This document shows, piece by piece, positions 1-6,566 of a stretch of 64,000 bases of DNA; positions within the stretch are counted from its first letter, which is position 1; every line of letters starts with the position of its first letter. Source of the stretch: JACVRM01 sp963839815 (GTDB lineage: Bacteria; Actinomycetota; Thermoleophilia; Gaiellales; Gaiellaceae). Made by a program: the position numbers and the translations under genes. Under the pieces are notes generated by a model, which saw only the letters and a program-made list of their open reading frames with translations, was not told the origin of the DNA and ran no database searches. The stretch is from NCBI GenBank assembly GCA_963839815.1, contig CAWIWF010000006.1, positions 248,001 to 312,000 of the forward strand. The letters run 5' to 3'.

Positions 1-87
1 GCCGTCGACGTCGACGGCTCCCGAGGCAAGCCCCCAGAACATGAAGGCGTCGTCGGGGTCGGGGCTATGTCCAAGCCGGATCTGCAC
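1..87 (-). CDS. MqnA/MqnD-family menaquinone (futalosine pathway) enzyme, N-terminal 29 residues only
   Basis: Only the 5' end lies in the window; the gene continues past position 1. Read on the minus strand from GTG at 85-87, the 29 codons begin VQIRLGHSPDPDDAFMFWG. The SPDPDDAFMF stretch resembles the N-terminal substrate-binding segment of the MqnA/MqnD (VitK2_biosynth) fold, used in menaquinone synthesis through futalosine. A TAGCGT hexamer lies 9 nt upstream of GTG and there is no Shine-Dalgarno, so translation may be nearly leaderless. Menaquinone would fit a nuo-type complex I. MqnD versus MqnA cannot be settled from 29 residues. Confidence 0.55.
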   Translation of the reverse strand, partial: MQIRLGHSPDPDDAFMFWGLASGAVDVDG

Positions 88-149
88 CGCGCGCGGACGC
101 TAGCAACGAGCCTCCGGGCTGGGCACGGATAACCGTCGAGCGCCGTCCG

Positions 150-330
150 CCGCAGCCACAGCGCGGCCCCGGCGAGTGACTCCAACGAGCGGGCCCACGG
201 GGAAACCGGGTTTCCCGTGAAGCTGAGCCTGCCGCCGCGCTCAGCGGCGATCGGGGAATCCGCTACGCGTCTGGGACGCCGCTGGCAACGAGGCCGAGTG
301 GGCGGCGCGCAGGACAACGTCGAGTCATGG
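150..330 (+). repeat. Dispersed palindromic repeat, copy A (degenerate)
   Basis: This copy has a GCAGCCACAGCGCG module followed by an ACGGG..GTTTCCCGT hairpin at about 197-218, then a tail matching copy B. The hairpin arms are shorter than in the other copies. Confidence 0.65.
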
Positions 331-418
331 ACACGCCGCACTGGCCGAAGCGCGGACACGAGAGCGGGCCGGTGCGAGAGGGCCGGACAGCCAACCTGAG
401 GGAGGCCGCCGTTGGCCG

Positions 419-627
419 GCGGAGGCGGGCTCCGCCCGCCGCAGCCACAGCGCGCCCCCGGCGCGTGACTTCAACGAGGGGGCCCACGGGGGAAACCGGG
501 TTTCCCCCGTGAAGCTCAGCCTGCCGCCGCGCAGCGGCGATCGCGGAGTCCGCTAGCGCGTCTGGGGCGCCGCTGGCAAAGGAGGGCGAGCGGGCGGCGC
601 GCAGGACAGTACGTCGAGGTACGGACA
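419..627 (+). repeat. Dispersed palindromic repeat, copy B
   Basis: It starts with a GGCGGGC-TCC-GCCCGCC hairpin (about 424-440), then the module ending CCCGGCGCGTGACT. A perfect 12-bp stem with a CGG loop follows at 485-511 (arms CACGGGGGAAAC and GTTTCCCCCGTG). The tail to about 627 matches copy A. The same hairpin recurs at 5560, 6466 and 10167. Confidence 0.75.
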
Positions 628-728
628 AGCGCCGACCGCTCGGCATCCTGCAGTCCAGCGGCGTCAGGCCACGGTGGAGGCCGGCTCCGCCGGCCGCAGC
701 CGTGGCCGGCCAGTCGCGCTAGCGGCGC

Positions 729-1070
729 TCAGCGTCTCCCGAAGAACCAGTGCTCGAGGGGCTTGAGCAATTCGTCGCGCGTGAAGAGCTCGACGTCCTG
801 GGCGCGCCCGTCCTCGGCCGACACGCGGAGGTCATCGGTGAGCGCGCCGTTTGCCTCCGCGACGGCGTCGTCGAGCTCGAAGCCTTCGAAGACGAATCCT
901 CCGGGGCGGGGCGACGTGCCGGCTGGGAACTCGGGGTTGACCGCCCGCCCGACGGCCCAGACGGCGCCGGGGCGTCGCTCGATCCAGATCACGATCCGTT
1001 CCGCGGCACCGCCGTCGTCGACACCGTGGACGACTCGTTCCGCGAACACGCCCGGGGACTCGCGGCGCAC
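729..1070 (-). CDS. Hypothetical protein, 113 aa
   Basis: I do not recognise a family. GTG at 1068-1070 is chosen because a TATGAT hexamer lies exactly 6 nt upstream (minus strand of 1077-1082), the leaderless spacing seen at many genes in this window. The product is soluble and acidic, with sensible composition (VIWIERRPGAVWAVGRA in the first half, a Trp-Phe-Phe near the C-terminus), unlike the Arg-rich shadow frames. It is divergent from the gene at 1116, with about 45 bp between the two starts. The opposite strand is also open here, so coding status rests on composition and the promoter match. Confidence 0.5.
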   Translation of the reverse strand: MRRESPGVFAERVVHGVDDGGAAERIVIWIERRPGAVWAVGRAVNPEFPAGTSPRPGGFVFEGFELDDAVAEANGALTDDLRVSAEDGRAQDVELFTRDELLKPLEHWFFGRR

Positions 1071-1076
1071 AGCTGG

Positions 1077-1082
1077 ATCATA
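1077..1082 (-). promoter_or_regulatory. -10 hexamer TATGAT, leaderless spacing
   Basis: TATGAT on the minus strand ends 6 nt before the GTG at 1070. No Shine-Dalgarno is seen between them. Confidence 0.45.
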
Positions 1083-1102
1083 GAGGGGCCGGGGCGATCG
1101 AC

Positions 1103-1108
1103 TACCAT
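1103..1108 (+). promoter_or_regulatory. -10 hexamer TACCAT, leaderless spacing
   Basis: TACCAT ends 7 nt before the GTG at 1116. The spacing matches that at lipA, lipB and mrp. Confidence 0.45.
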
Positions 1109-1115
1109 CGGCCTC

Positions 1116-1367
1116 GTGGGCAAGCTCGGTGACTTCTTCCGCAACCCGTTCGCAGCGTTGTTCAGCCGCGAGGGAGGCCAGCTCGACCGGCTCGCGACGT
1201 ACGTGATTCGCGAGCACGAGCGGGGCCGTTCGCTCGACGAGATCCTCGATGACCCGTACATCCGCAACCGCACGTCACCGGAGCAGCGAGCGCGGTTGCT
1301 CGACAACCCGATCGTCGTACGGGCGCTCGGCGAGTCGGTCGTCGAGCGCGAGCGCGAGCGGCTCTAG
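1116..1367 (+). CDS. Hypothetical small protein, 83 aa
   Basis: No family is recognised. The protein begins VGKLGDFFRNPFAALF and is rich in charged helix-formers (YVIREHERGRSLDEILDD), which suggests a small soluble helical protein. A longer in-frame ORF exists upstream, but its composition is shadow-like. GTG at 1116 is preferred because TACCAT lies 7 nt before it. The stop at 1365-1367 directly abuts the convergent stop of the ornithine-cyclodeaminase-like gene at 1368. Confidence 0.6.
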   Translation: MGKLGDFFRNPFAALFSREGGQLDRLATYVIREHERGRSLDEILDDPYIRNRTSPEQRARLLDNPIVVRALGESVVERERERL

Positions 1368-2297
1368 TCAGAGCTCGCGTCCGGCGCCGGCCTCGCGCGC
1401 ACGCTCGTAGACGGCGGCAGCCGCGGCGACGTCCCAGGCGGCGATCCCGTTCGACTTGAACACGATCACGTCGTCGTCTCCCTGACGGCCGCGTAGCTCG
1501 CCGCCGACGACCTCGTGCAGCTCGTGCACCTCGAGCCAGTCGAGGACGCCGCTCTCGACCGGCTCCCAGAGGTCGGCCGACTCCGTCCGCGCCTGCGCGA
1601 GCGAGTCGCAGCAGACGAAGACGGCCCGCTCGAGGACGACGTTGTCGAGCTCGCGCGAGACGCCGTTGTTGGCCCCGGCGGCGCAGACGAGGGCGCCGGG
1701 CCGCAGCCACTCGCCGCGCACGACCGGGTCGCGAGAGGTCGTGATCGTCACGACCACGTCCTGGCCGGCGGCCTCGCGATGGCTCTCGGCGGGCTCGGCA
1801 CCGACCTCGCGGCAGAACGCGTCGAGGCGCGCCTCGGTGCGGCAGTAGGCGACGACCTGCTCGATGCCCGGGAGCGCAGCCCGGATCGCCTCGACCTGGC
1901 CGCGCGCCTGCCAGCCGCAGCCGAGCACGCCGAGGCTGCGCGCGCCGTCGCGGGCGAGCCAGCGCGCTGCCACGCCGCTGGCCGCGCCGGTGCGCAGCCG
2001 GCCGAGCGCGTCCGCCTCGATCACCGCGCGGAGCTCCGGCTCCCGGGCGTCGAAGAGGAGGACGCAGAAGCGCGCCCCCTCCGCGAAGGCGCCGTACGCC
2101 TTGACGCCCGCATAGCCGAGCTCCGGGTCGGAGGCGGCCATGACGGCCAGACGTCCGCCCTCGAGCCCGAGCCTCGTCCGCGCGAGGATCTCCACCGTGC
2201 CGGCAGCCTGTCGGCGAAACGAGCCCTCGACTGCCTCGACGGCTGCGAGCGGATCGAGCAGCGCTTCGACGTCCGCTTCCGTGAGATAGAGCGGCAC
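1368..2297 (-). CDS. Ornithine cyclodeaminase / mu-crystallin family oxidoreductase
   Basis: This 309-aa protein has the family layout. An N-terminal substrate half begins VPLYLTEADVEALL and is followed by a Rossmann segment with GVLGCGWQARGQ, the NAD(P)-binding glycine loop. Family members include ornithine cyclodeaminase, alanine dehydrogenase and ketimine reductases; the substrate cannot be told from sequence. GTG at 2295-2297 lies just after the stop of the upstream DUF421 gene (2300), so the genes at 3265, 2737 and 2297 form one minus-strand operon with almost no spacers. Confidence 0.85.
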   Translation of the reverse strand: MPLYLTEADVEALLDPLAAVEAVEGSFRRQAAGTVEILARTRLGLEGGRLAVMAASDPELGYAGVKAYGAFAEGARFCVLLFDAREPELRAVIEADALGRLRTGAASGVAARWLARDGARSLGVLGCGWQARGQVEAIRAALPGIEQVVAYCRTEARLDAFCREVGAEPAESHREAAGQDVVVTITTSRDPVVRGEWLRPGALVCAAGANNGVSRELDNVVLERAVFVCCDSLAQARTESADLWEPVESGVLDWLEVHELHEVVGGELRGRQGDDDVIVFKSNGIAAWDVAAAAAVYERAREAGAGREL

Positions 2298-2299
2298 GG

Positions 2300-2737
2300 C
2301 TACTTGGGGATGAAGCTGATCTTCCCGCTCGTCTCGAGCACGGCCCACTGGACGCTGGCGACTGCGGGGATTCCCTCCACACGGGCGGCCGCGGCGAGCT
2401 CCTCGACCGTGATGCGGTTGCGGGCGAGGTTGCGTAACAGCGGCTTGCCGTCCTCGACCACGATCACGGGCTCGCCGTCGATGATCGGCCGCAGGCGCGG
2501 GAAGCGAAAGCTGCTCCACGAGACGAGCACCGTCAGCAGGCCGATGGTGGAGCCGACGAGGAGCATGCCGGTGACCGAGAAGTCGTTCTGGGTGATCCCC
2601 TGCTGGACGAGGTCGCCGATCATCACGAGCAGGATGAGGTCGAACGGCTCGAGCGAGCTCAGCTCGCGGCGGCCCACCACGCGCGTCAGCAGGAGGACGA
2701 AGAGAAAGCCGATCGCTGCCCTGACGACGAGATCCAT
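2300..2737 (-). CDS. DUF421 (YetF-family) membrane protein
   Basis: The 145-aa product starts with hydrophobic segments (MDLVVRAAIGFLFVLLLTR, then LILLVMIGDLV and a third near residues 55-75), followed by a cytoplasmic C-terminal domain with the family-typical IIDGEPVIVVEDGKPL and a terminal SGKISFIPK. YetF proteins are membrane proteins of poorly known function, some linked to spore or envelope physiology. It is the middle gene of a three-gene minus-strand operon, 3 bp from each neighbour. Confidence 0.85.
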   Translation of the reverse strand: MDLVVRAAIGFLFVLLLTRVVGRRELSSLEPFDLILLVMIGDLVQQGITQNDFSVTGMLLVGSTIGLLTVLVSWSSFRFPRLRPIIDGEPVIVVEDGKPLLRNLARNRITVEELAAAARVEGIPAVASVQWAVLETSGKISFIPK

Positions 2738-2740
2738 GGG

Positions 2741-3265
2741 CTAGGGGAACACCGTCACGGTGCGGTCGATCTCGAGCAGGCGCCGCTCGCCGTCCTCGAG
2801 CGCGACGCCGGCGCCTCTGCGGCCGACGTTCGTGGGGTTGACCTGGAAGTGCAGGAAGAGCACGTGTGTGGAGCCGGCCGGGATGTGGCCGAGCTCGAGC
2901 GCGAGCTTGCCGTCACGGTTTGCCTCGCCCACCGGCGCAGGCTCGACCGTGTTGAGCGTGATCCCCTCGAGCCAGCCGGGATCGAGCACGAGCGTCGCCT
3001 CCTCGAGCTCCTCGCGGGCCTCGACGGTGAAGCGGGCCTGGAAGATCAACCCGCCGCGGAGCTGGGCCGGCGCGTTCACCTCGATCCGCGCCTCGGCGCT
3101 CTCGGCGACGAGGTCCTGCGGGCGCTGGCCGAACGCGTTGCCGAGGCCGAGCAGGCAGATCAGCCCGAGCGCGGTGAGTATGACCCAGCGGGCGAACGGC
3201 CGCCGCTCGCGACCCTTCAGGTCGCGATGGCGCGCGAGGGTGAGCTCAGCCGGAGAGTCGGCCAC
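2741..3265 (-). CDS. Membrane-anchored protein of unknown function, 174 aa
   Basis: A charged N-terminus of about 27 residues precedes one transmembrane helix (WVILTALGLICLLGLGNAF). An extracellular beta-rich region of about 120 residues follows (repeated EARIEVNAP, GLIFQARFTVEA and VLFLHFQV strands), suggesting an immunoglobulin-like or CARDB-like fold. No enzyme motif is seen. It is the first gene of the operon with the DUF421 and ornithine-cyclodeaminase-like genes; function unknown. Confidence 0.7.
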   Translation of the reverse strand: MADSPAELTLARHRDLKGRERRPFARWVILTALGLICLLGLGNAFGQRPQDLVAESAEARIEVNAPAQLRGGLIFQARFTVEAREELEEATLVLDPGWLEGITLNTVEPAPVGEANRDGKLALELGHIPAGSTHVLFLHFQVNPTNVGRRGAGVALEDGERRLLEIDRTVTVFP

Positions 3266-3335
3266 GGGCCAGGGTTCGGCGGGCGCAGCTGCGATCCCTG
3301 CCCGGCGCCCCGCCCGGGTGCGAACCGCGCGCGGC

Positions 3336-3341
3336 TAGACT
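3336..3341 (+). promoter_or_regulatory. -10 hexamer TAGACT upstream of tRNA-Arg
   Basis: TAGACT lies 10 nt before the mature tRNA 5' end, the distance expected for transcription starting a few bases ahead of the tRNA. No clear -35 is seen. Confidence 0.4.
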
Positions 3342-3351
3342 GCCGGCTCCC

Positions 3352-3424
3352 GCGCCCGTAGCTCAGGGGATAGAGCGCTGCCCTGCGGAGGCAGAGGTCG
3401 CATGTTCGAATCATGCCGGGCGCA
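3352..3424 (+). tRNA. tRNA-Arg, anticodon GCG
   Basis: A full cloverleaf folds by eye: acceptor GCGCCCG/CGGGCGC, D stem GCTC/GAGC, anticodon stem CTGCC/GGCAG with loop CTGCGGA, variable AGGTC, T stem GCATG/CATGC with loop TTCGAAT, discriminator A. The anticodon at 3385-3387 is GCG, reading CGC/CGU arginine codons. CCA is not encoded. A TAGACT hexamer at 3336-3341 is a plausible -10 box. The GCG anticodon is unusual for bacteria, which normally use ACG (inosine) for this box. Confidence 0.93.
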
Positions 3425-3427
3425 CTC

Positions 3428-3474
3428 TCCGTGCGAGAACCGGCCGCGTCGCGGCCATGACGTTCTCGCACGGA
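3428..3474 (+). terminator. Long hairpin immediately downstream of tRNA-Arg
   Basis: A perfect 13-bp outer stem (arms 3428-3440 and 3462-3474, TCCGTGCGAGAAC) encloses an inner GGCCGCG/CGCGGCC hairpin and an unpaired ATGAC. It starts 4 nt after the tRNA. There is no U-tract, so it may be a processing or non-canonical termination structure. A second element with the same core but different arms lies at 5176-5224. Confidence 0.55.
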
Positions 3475-3738
3475 CTCGCTGGCCAGGCCGACCGCGGTGG
3501 GCCCGCGCAGGTCGAGCGCGGCGGCCAGCGAACACCGCTGACGCGCCACTCGTTGCCCTACTCGTCCGCTGCGGACACGTCCGCTTCGGTCATGTTCCCG
3601 GGGCCGGCCGCTTGCCTCCCTCCGGTCTCGACGCTAGTCGGCGGCGGCGCACCGGTGTGTGACCCGCCTGTGTCGAGTGTGTGCCGTTCGTCCGAGGCAG
3701 GGCGCCGCACTGGTGGTGCCCTGAAGAGCGCGGGCTCG
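3475..3738. other. Intergenic, no gene seen
   Basis: These 264 bases lie between the tRNA hairpin and the 3' end of ygfZ. Apart from an 8-bp inverted repeat (CGCTGGCC near 3478, GGCCAGCG near 3527) I see nothing supportable. Confidence 0.5.
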
Positions 3739-4539
3739 CTAGAGGAGACGCGCCGGCCGGCCGCCGACGGCGAGCGCAGCGTCGTCGGGCACCCCGGTTC
3801 GCACGTAGCCGAGCGCCAGCACGCCGTCGCCGTCCGTGACCGCGCTCGTGACCCGGCCGACGGTCTTGCCGGCGTGCTCGAGCTCTGCGTCGTACGGCGG
3901 CACGTCGACTCCCTCGATGTGCAGGCGGCGCAGGCCGCGGTTCGCGTGCCCGCGGTAGTGCAGCCTGGCGATCGGCTCCTGGCCCGGATAGCAGCCCTTC
4001 GACAGGCTGACGGCTCGGTCGACCAGACCAGCCTCGGCCGGGAGGACGCGCTCGTCGAGCTCGTGGCCCCAGCGCGGCGTCCCTGCCTCGATGCGAAGCC
4101 GCTCGAGCTCGCGGTCGTCGAGCTCGTCCGCTGGCGGAGCGGTGTCGAGCACCTCCCAGGCGTCCTGGCCGTAGTCGCTAGTCGGCACCACCACGGCACC
4201 GTCCGGCTCGAGGCCGAGCACGACCCACGACTCGTGCGCCTCCGGCTCGATCTCGACCTTGGCCGCGAAGCGCGCGCGCCGGAGCGTTTGTACGACCGCC
4301 TCGCCGAGGCCCGGCTCGGTGAGCAGCAGGAACTCGTCCGCGCCCTGCCGCAGCACCACGAGCGGCGCGATCAGCCGCGCCTTGGGCGTCAGCAGCAGCG
4401 CCTCGCAGGCGCCGCCCTCGCCGAGTGCCTCGACATCGTTCGAGACCATGCGCTGGAGATAGTCCGCGGCGTCCGGTCCGCGCACCGCCACGAACTCGCG
4501 CGGGCGGCGCGCCCGGCCGGTCGCGGTAACGGAATCCAT
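3739..4539 (-). CDS. ygfZ: YgfZ/GcvT-like folate-binding Fe-S cluster maturation protein
   Basis: The 266-aa protein carries the family signature KGCYPGQE at residues 181-188, with the conserved Cys183, and a GcvT-like N-terminal fold beginning near REFVAVRGPDAADYL. YgfZ proteins help assemble or repair Fe-S enzymes using folate; this genome region also encodes IscA-like and Mrp Fe-S factors. ATG at 4537-4539 is chosen over an upstream in-frame start because a TAGACT hexamer lies exactly 7 nt before it, implying a leaderless transcript. It is divergent from the sulfite-oxidase-like gene. Confidence 0.88.
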   Translation of the reverse strand: MDSVTATGRARRPREFVAVRGPDAADYLQRMVSNDVEALGEGGACEALLLTPKARLIAPLVVLRQGADEFLLLTEPGLGEAVVQTLRRARFAAKVEIEPEAHESWVVLGLEPDGAVVVPTSDYGQDAWEVLDTAPPADELDDRELERLRIEAGTPRWGHELDERVLPAEAGLVDRAVSLSKGCYPGQEPIARLHYRGHANRGLRRLHIEGVDVPPYDAELEHAGKTVGRVTSAVTDGDGVLALGYVRTGVPDDAALAVGGRPARLL

Positions 4540-4545
4540 GCGCAC

Positions 4546-4556
4546 TAGTCTAGGAA
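4546..4556. promoter_or_regulatory. Overlapping divergent -10 elements
   Basis: The block TAGTCTAGGAA gives TAGACT on the minus strand, 7 nt before the ygfZ ATG, and TAGTCT on the plus strand, 9 nt before the ATG at 4561. Only 21 bp separate the two starts, so the two genes probably share one short promoter region. Confidence 0.5.
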
Positions 4557-4560
4557 CGCG

Positions 4561-5172
4561 ATGCCGCTCTTCCGCTCGAAGGTCGACGAGAAGCTGCGCG
4601 AGCAGGGCTACGACCCCGCACGCCTGCCGCCCGGCCAGTACCTCACCGACAAGTGGCCCGTGCTCCACGCCGGCAGCGTGCCGTCCGCCGATCTCGCGAC
4701 CTGGGACTTCCGCGTCACCGGCGAGGTCGAGCAGCCGCTGACCCTCTCCTGGGGCGAGTTTCGCGCGCTACCGAGCCGCGAGATCACCGTCGACATCCAC
4801 TGCGTCACCCGCTGGAGCCGCTTCGACACCCGGTTCCGCGGCGTCCACTGGAGCGAGCTCGCCGCGCTCGCGCGCCCGACGTCAGAAGCACGCTTCGTGG
4901 TCGCCCAGGCCGAGCAGGGTTACACGGCCAACGTCCCGCTCGAGGCGCTGGAGGACGCCGACGCCCTCGTCGCCTACGAGGCCGACGGCGAGCCGCTCAC
5001 CCCCGAGCACGGCTACCCGCTGCGCCTCGTGATCCCGTCGCGCTACTTCTGGAAGAGCGCCAAGTGGCTACGCGGCCTGGAGCTGCGCCCCGACGACCAA
5101 CCGGGCTTCTGGGAACGCTACGGCTACCACAACGACGCCGACTACCTGAAGGAAGAGCGCTACGGCTTCTAG
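4561..5172 (+). CDS. Molybdopterin-dependent oxidoreductase (sulfite oxidase / YedY-like)
   Basis: This 203-aa protein matches the oxidoreductase molybdopterin-binding domain. It has an N-terminal VPSADLATWDFRVTG segment, then DIHCVTRWSRFD with Cys81 as the probable molybdenum ligand, VHWSELA, and a C-terminal YPLRLVIPSRYFWKSAKW. It lacks a signal peptide and the dimerisation domain of full sulfite oxidases, so it is a short cytoplasmic form; its physiological substrate is unknown. A MOSC protein at 53027 is another molybdenum-cofactor-related gene in the window. Confidence 0.85.
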   Translation: MPLFRSKVDEKLREQGYDPARLPPGQYLTDKWPVLHAGSVPSADLATWDFRVTGEVEQPLTLSWGEFRALPSREITVDIHCVTRWSRFDTRFRGVHWSELAALARPTSEARFVVAQAEQGYTANVPLEALEDADALVAYEADGEPLTPEHGYPLRLVIPSRYFWKSAKWLRGLELRPDDQPGFWERYGYHNDADYLKEERYGF

Positions 5173-5175
5173 TCG

Positions 5176-5224
5176 CCGTGGAGAGTCCGGCCCCGCTCCG
5201 CGGGGCCATGACGACTCTCCGCGG
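5176..5224 (+). terminator. Hairpin with the same core as 3428-3474
   Basis: It starts 3 nt after the oxidoreductase stop. The outer arms CCGTGGAGAGTC (5176-5187) and GACTCTCCGCGG (5213-5224) pair with one G-U. The inner part is CGGCCCCGC-TCC-GCGGGGCC followed by ATGAC, the same CGGCC..GGCCATGAC core as the element after tRNA-Arg. Confidence 0.5.
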
Positions 5225-5492
5225 AGTAGGCGGTCAGACGCGCCTTCGCGCGACGTGGCTGCGGCCGGCAGAGCCGGCCTCCGCCGAAGTAGGGCTAGTC
5301 GAGCGTTGCCTGGCGACGGAGGTTCGTTAAGAAGTGCGTAGCCGGCGCTGAAGAAGGTGGCCGCTTTATCCGCCGGAACCTACTCGCTTCTCACCAGAAT
5401 CTGTGCTGAGCAGGGGAATCCCTCGATCGAGGGGGGTTAGGTCCACGGCCATCCGGTCGATAAGAGGCCTACAACCCCTCCCCATCCCCCTC

Positions 5493-5525
5493 GAAACGGC
5501 GCCTCCCTCGGCGCCGTTTCTCTTT
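5493..5525 (+). terminator. Rho-independent terminator
   Basis: Perfect 11-bp stem GAAACGGCGCC/GGCGCCGTTTC with a 6-nt loop, followed by TCTTT. It is 320 bp downstream of the nearest plus-strand gene, so it may end a small RNA instead. Confidence 0.75.
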
Positions 5526-5549
5526 GCACTTCGCGGCGCCACTCGGCGC

Positions 5550-5660
5550 CGCTCGACTTCACGGGGGAAACAGCCGGTTTCCCCCGTGGGCCCCCTTCCC
5601 AACGAGCAGACGCGCCGGAGCCGCGCTGTGCCTGCGCCGGGCAAAGCCCGGCTCCGGCGG
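5550..5660 (-). repeat. Dispersed palindromic repeat, copy C (reverse orientation)
   Basis: The 12-bp arms CACGGGGGAAAC and GTTTCCCCCGTG lie at 5560-5571 and 5577-5588 with a 5-nt loop. GGGCCC, an ACGAG remnant, CGCGCCGGAG and a GCCGGGC-AAA-GCCCGGC hairpin follow in the order expected of a reversed copy. Confidence 0.7.
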
Positions 5661-5839
5661 GGCGAGGGAGCCTGCTCCCTCGCGCTCCCACCGGGTGAGC
5701 CGTTTCGGCCAAGACCGAAACGGCGGCGAGATCGCCCGCTCTCCGACAGCCGCAAGGGGGAACCTTGGGCGGTTCCCCGTGCCCCCTCCCTGCTCGGCGC
5801 ATCTGTTACGAGGTGCGAGAGTCGGGGAAACCTCCGTCC

Positions 5840-6379
5840 ATGAGGCTGCTCGTTGCCGGTGTGCTCGCTGGCGCCGCGCTCGTGGGCTGTAGCGGCGGAA
5901 GCGGGCAGGTCGAGGGGCTCGACCAGGCGCAGAAGTTCGACCGGCACCCGCTCTACTGGGTCGGGGAGCGCTTCGAGGAGTGGGAGCTCGAGCACGTCGA
6001 CATCGGCAACGGCGAGATCGTCTCCTTCATCTACGGCGACTGCGAGACGTCTCCCGCCGGCGGTTGCGCGCCGCCGCTGCAGATCCAGGTGCGACCGCTC
6101 TGCCGCCACCTTGAGACGGCGCATCGCAACCAGATCTGGCGCACGCGCCGTGTGCGCGGCGCGCCGGTCGGCACGGAGGACAGTGCGCCCGTGCTCTACG
6201 CGAACCGCGTCCAGGTGAAGGTCTACCGCGGTCAGGGCTCGACGCCAGGCGTGGAGCTGCGCGCGCTCGAAGCGCTCCGCTCGGCCAACGACGTGAAGCC
6301 AGTCCTCGGCCCGGACGACCCGATCCCACCCTCTCCCGCAGACGTCCTCGCGGGCACAGCGGCCCGCTGCCCGGGCTAG
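5840..6379 (+). CDS. Putative lipoprotein, 179 aa
   Basis: The N-terminus MRLLVAGVLAGAALVGC is a short signal peptide ending in a lipobox (LVGC, Cys17). The mature part has four more Cys residues, including GDCETSPAGGCAPP and a Cys near the C-terminus, so disulfides are likely outside the cell. No catalytic motif or known domain is recognised. ATG at 5840 is chosen because it places the signal peptide at the N-terminus. Confidence 0.75.
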   Translation: MRLLVAGVLAGAALVGCSGGSGQVEGLDQAQKFDRHPLYWVGERFEEWELEHVDIGNGEIVSFIYGDCETSPAGGCAPPLQIQVRPLCRHLETAHRNQIWRTRRVRGAPVGTEDSAPVLYANRVQVKVYRGQGSTPGVELRALEALRSANDVKPVLGPDDPIPPSPADVLAGTAARCPG

Positions 6380-6395
6380 CGACCGACGACGCCCC

Positions 6396-6494
6396 ATCGC
6401 CGGAGGCGGGCTTCGCCCGCCGCAGGCACTGCGCGGCTCCGGCGCGTCTGACCGACGAGGGGGCCCACGGGGGGAACCGGGTTCCCCCCGTGAA
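6396..6494 (+). repeat. Dispersed palindromic repeat, copy D
   Basis: It has the GGCGGGC-TTC-GCCCGCC hairpin, the CGCAGGCAC..GGCGCGT module, then a perfect 12-bp stem at 6466-6492 (CACGGGGGGAAC/GTTCCCCCCGTG). Compared with copy B one A-T pair is replaced by G-C on both arms, a compensatory change. Confidence 0.75.
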
Positions 6495-6498
6495 GCGA

Positions 6499-6524
6499 GG
6501 AGGGCCCGCCGAAGCGGGCCCTCC
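6499..6524. terminator. Hairpin downstream of groEL
   Basis: Stem GGAGGGCCCGC/GCGGGCCCTCC with CGAA loop. It lies 3' of groEL on the minus strand, just past the second hairpin, and also 3' of the lipoprotein on the plus strand. Confidence 0.55.
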
Positions 6525-6527
6525 GAA

Positions 6528-6560
6528 GTGAATGGGGCGCGCTCCGCGCGCCCCATTCAC
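6528..6560. terminator. 15-bp perfect hairpin at the groEL 3' end
   Basis: Arms GTGAATGGGGCGCGC and GCGCGCCCCATTCAC with a 3-nt loop, 6 nt beyond the groEL stop. There is no U-tract, but its position suits termination or 3'-end protection of groEL mRNA. Confidence 0.6.
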
Positions 6561-6566
6561 GAGCGA

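Larger units (their letters stand above)
88..728. other. Intergenic region made largely of GC-rich repeats
   Basis: I see no convincing gene in these 640 bases. Two imperfect copies of a block of about 180 bp, offset by 289 bp, fill most of it (near 150-330 and 420-627), and a third shorter hairpin lies near 672-705. Short ORFs here have the Arg/Ala/Pro-rich composition of random GC-rich sequence. Confidence 0.6.
5225..5839. other. Intergenic region with a terminator, a repeat copy and a possible small RNA
   Basis: No protein gene is convincing in these 615 bases. They hold an inverted GC-rich hairpin near 5248-5285, a low-coding stretch at 5310-5490 ending in a strong terminator-like hairpin, and a reversed copy of the dispersed repeat (5550-5660). 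I looked for tmRNA, RNase P, SRP and 6S signatures at 5310-5490 and did not find them. Confidence 0.5.

Noticed and set aside
3352..3424. tRNA-Arg as an integration site
   Set aside because: The tRNA 3' end is not duplicated nearby and no integrase or phage gene is present.
5310..5490. tmRNA, SRP RNA, RNase P RNA or 6S RNA
   Set aside because: None of the short conserved signatures that I know for these RNAs is visible; only a terminator-like end and possible hairpins remain.
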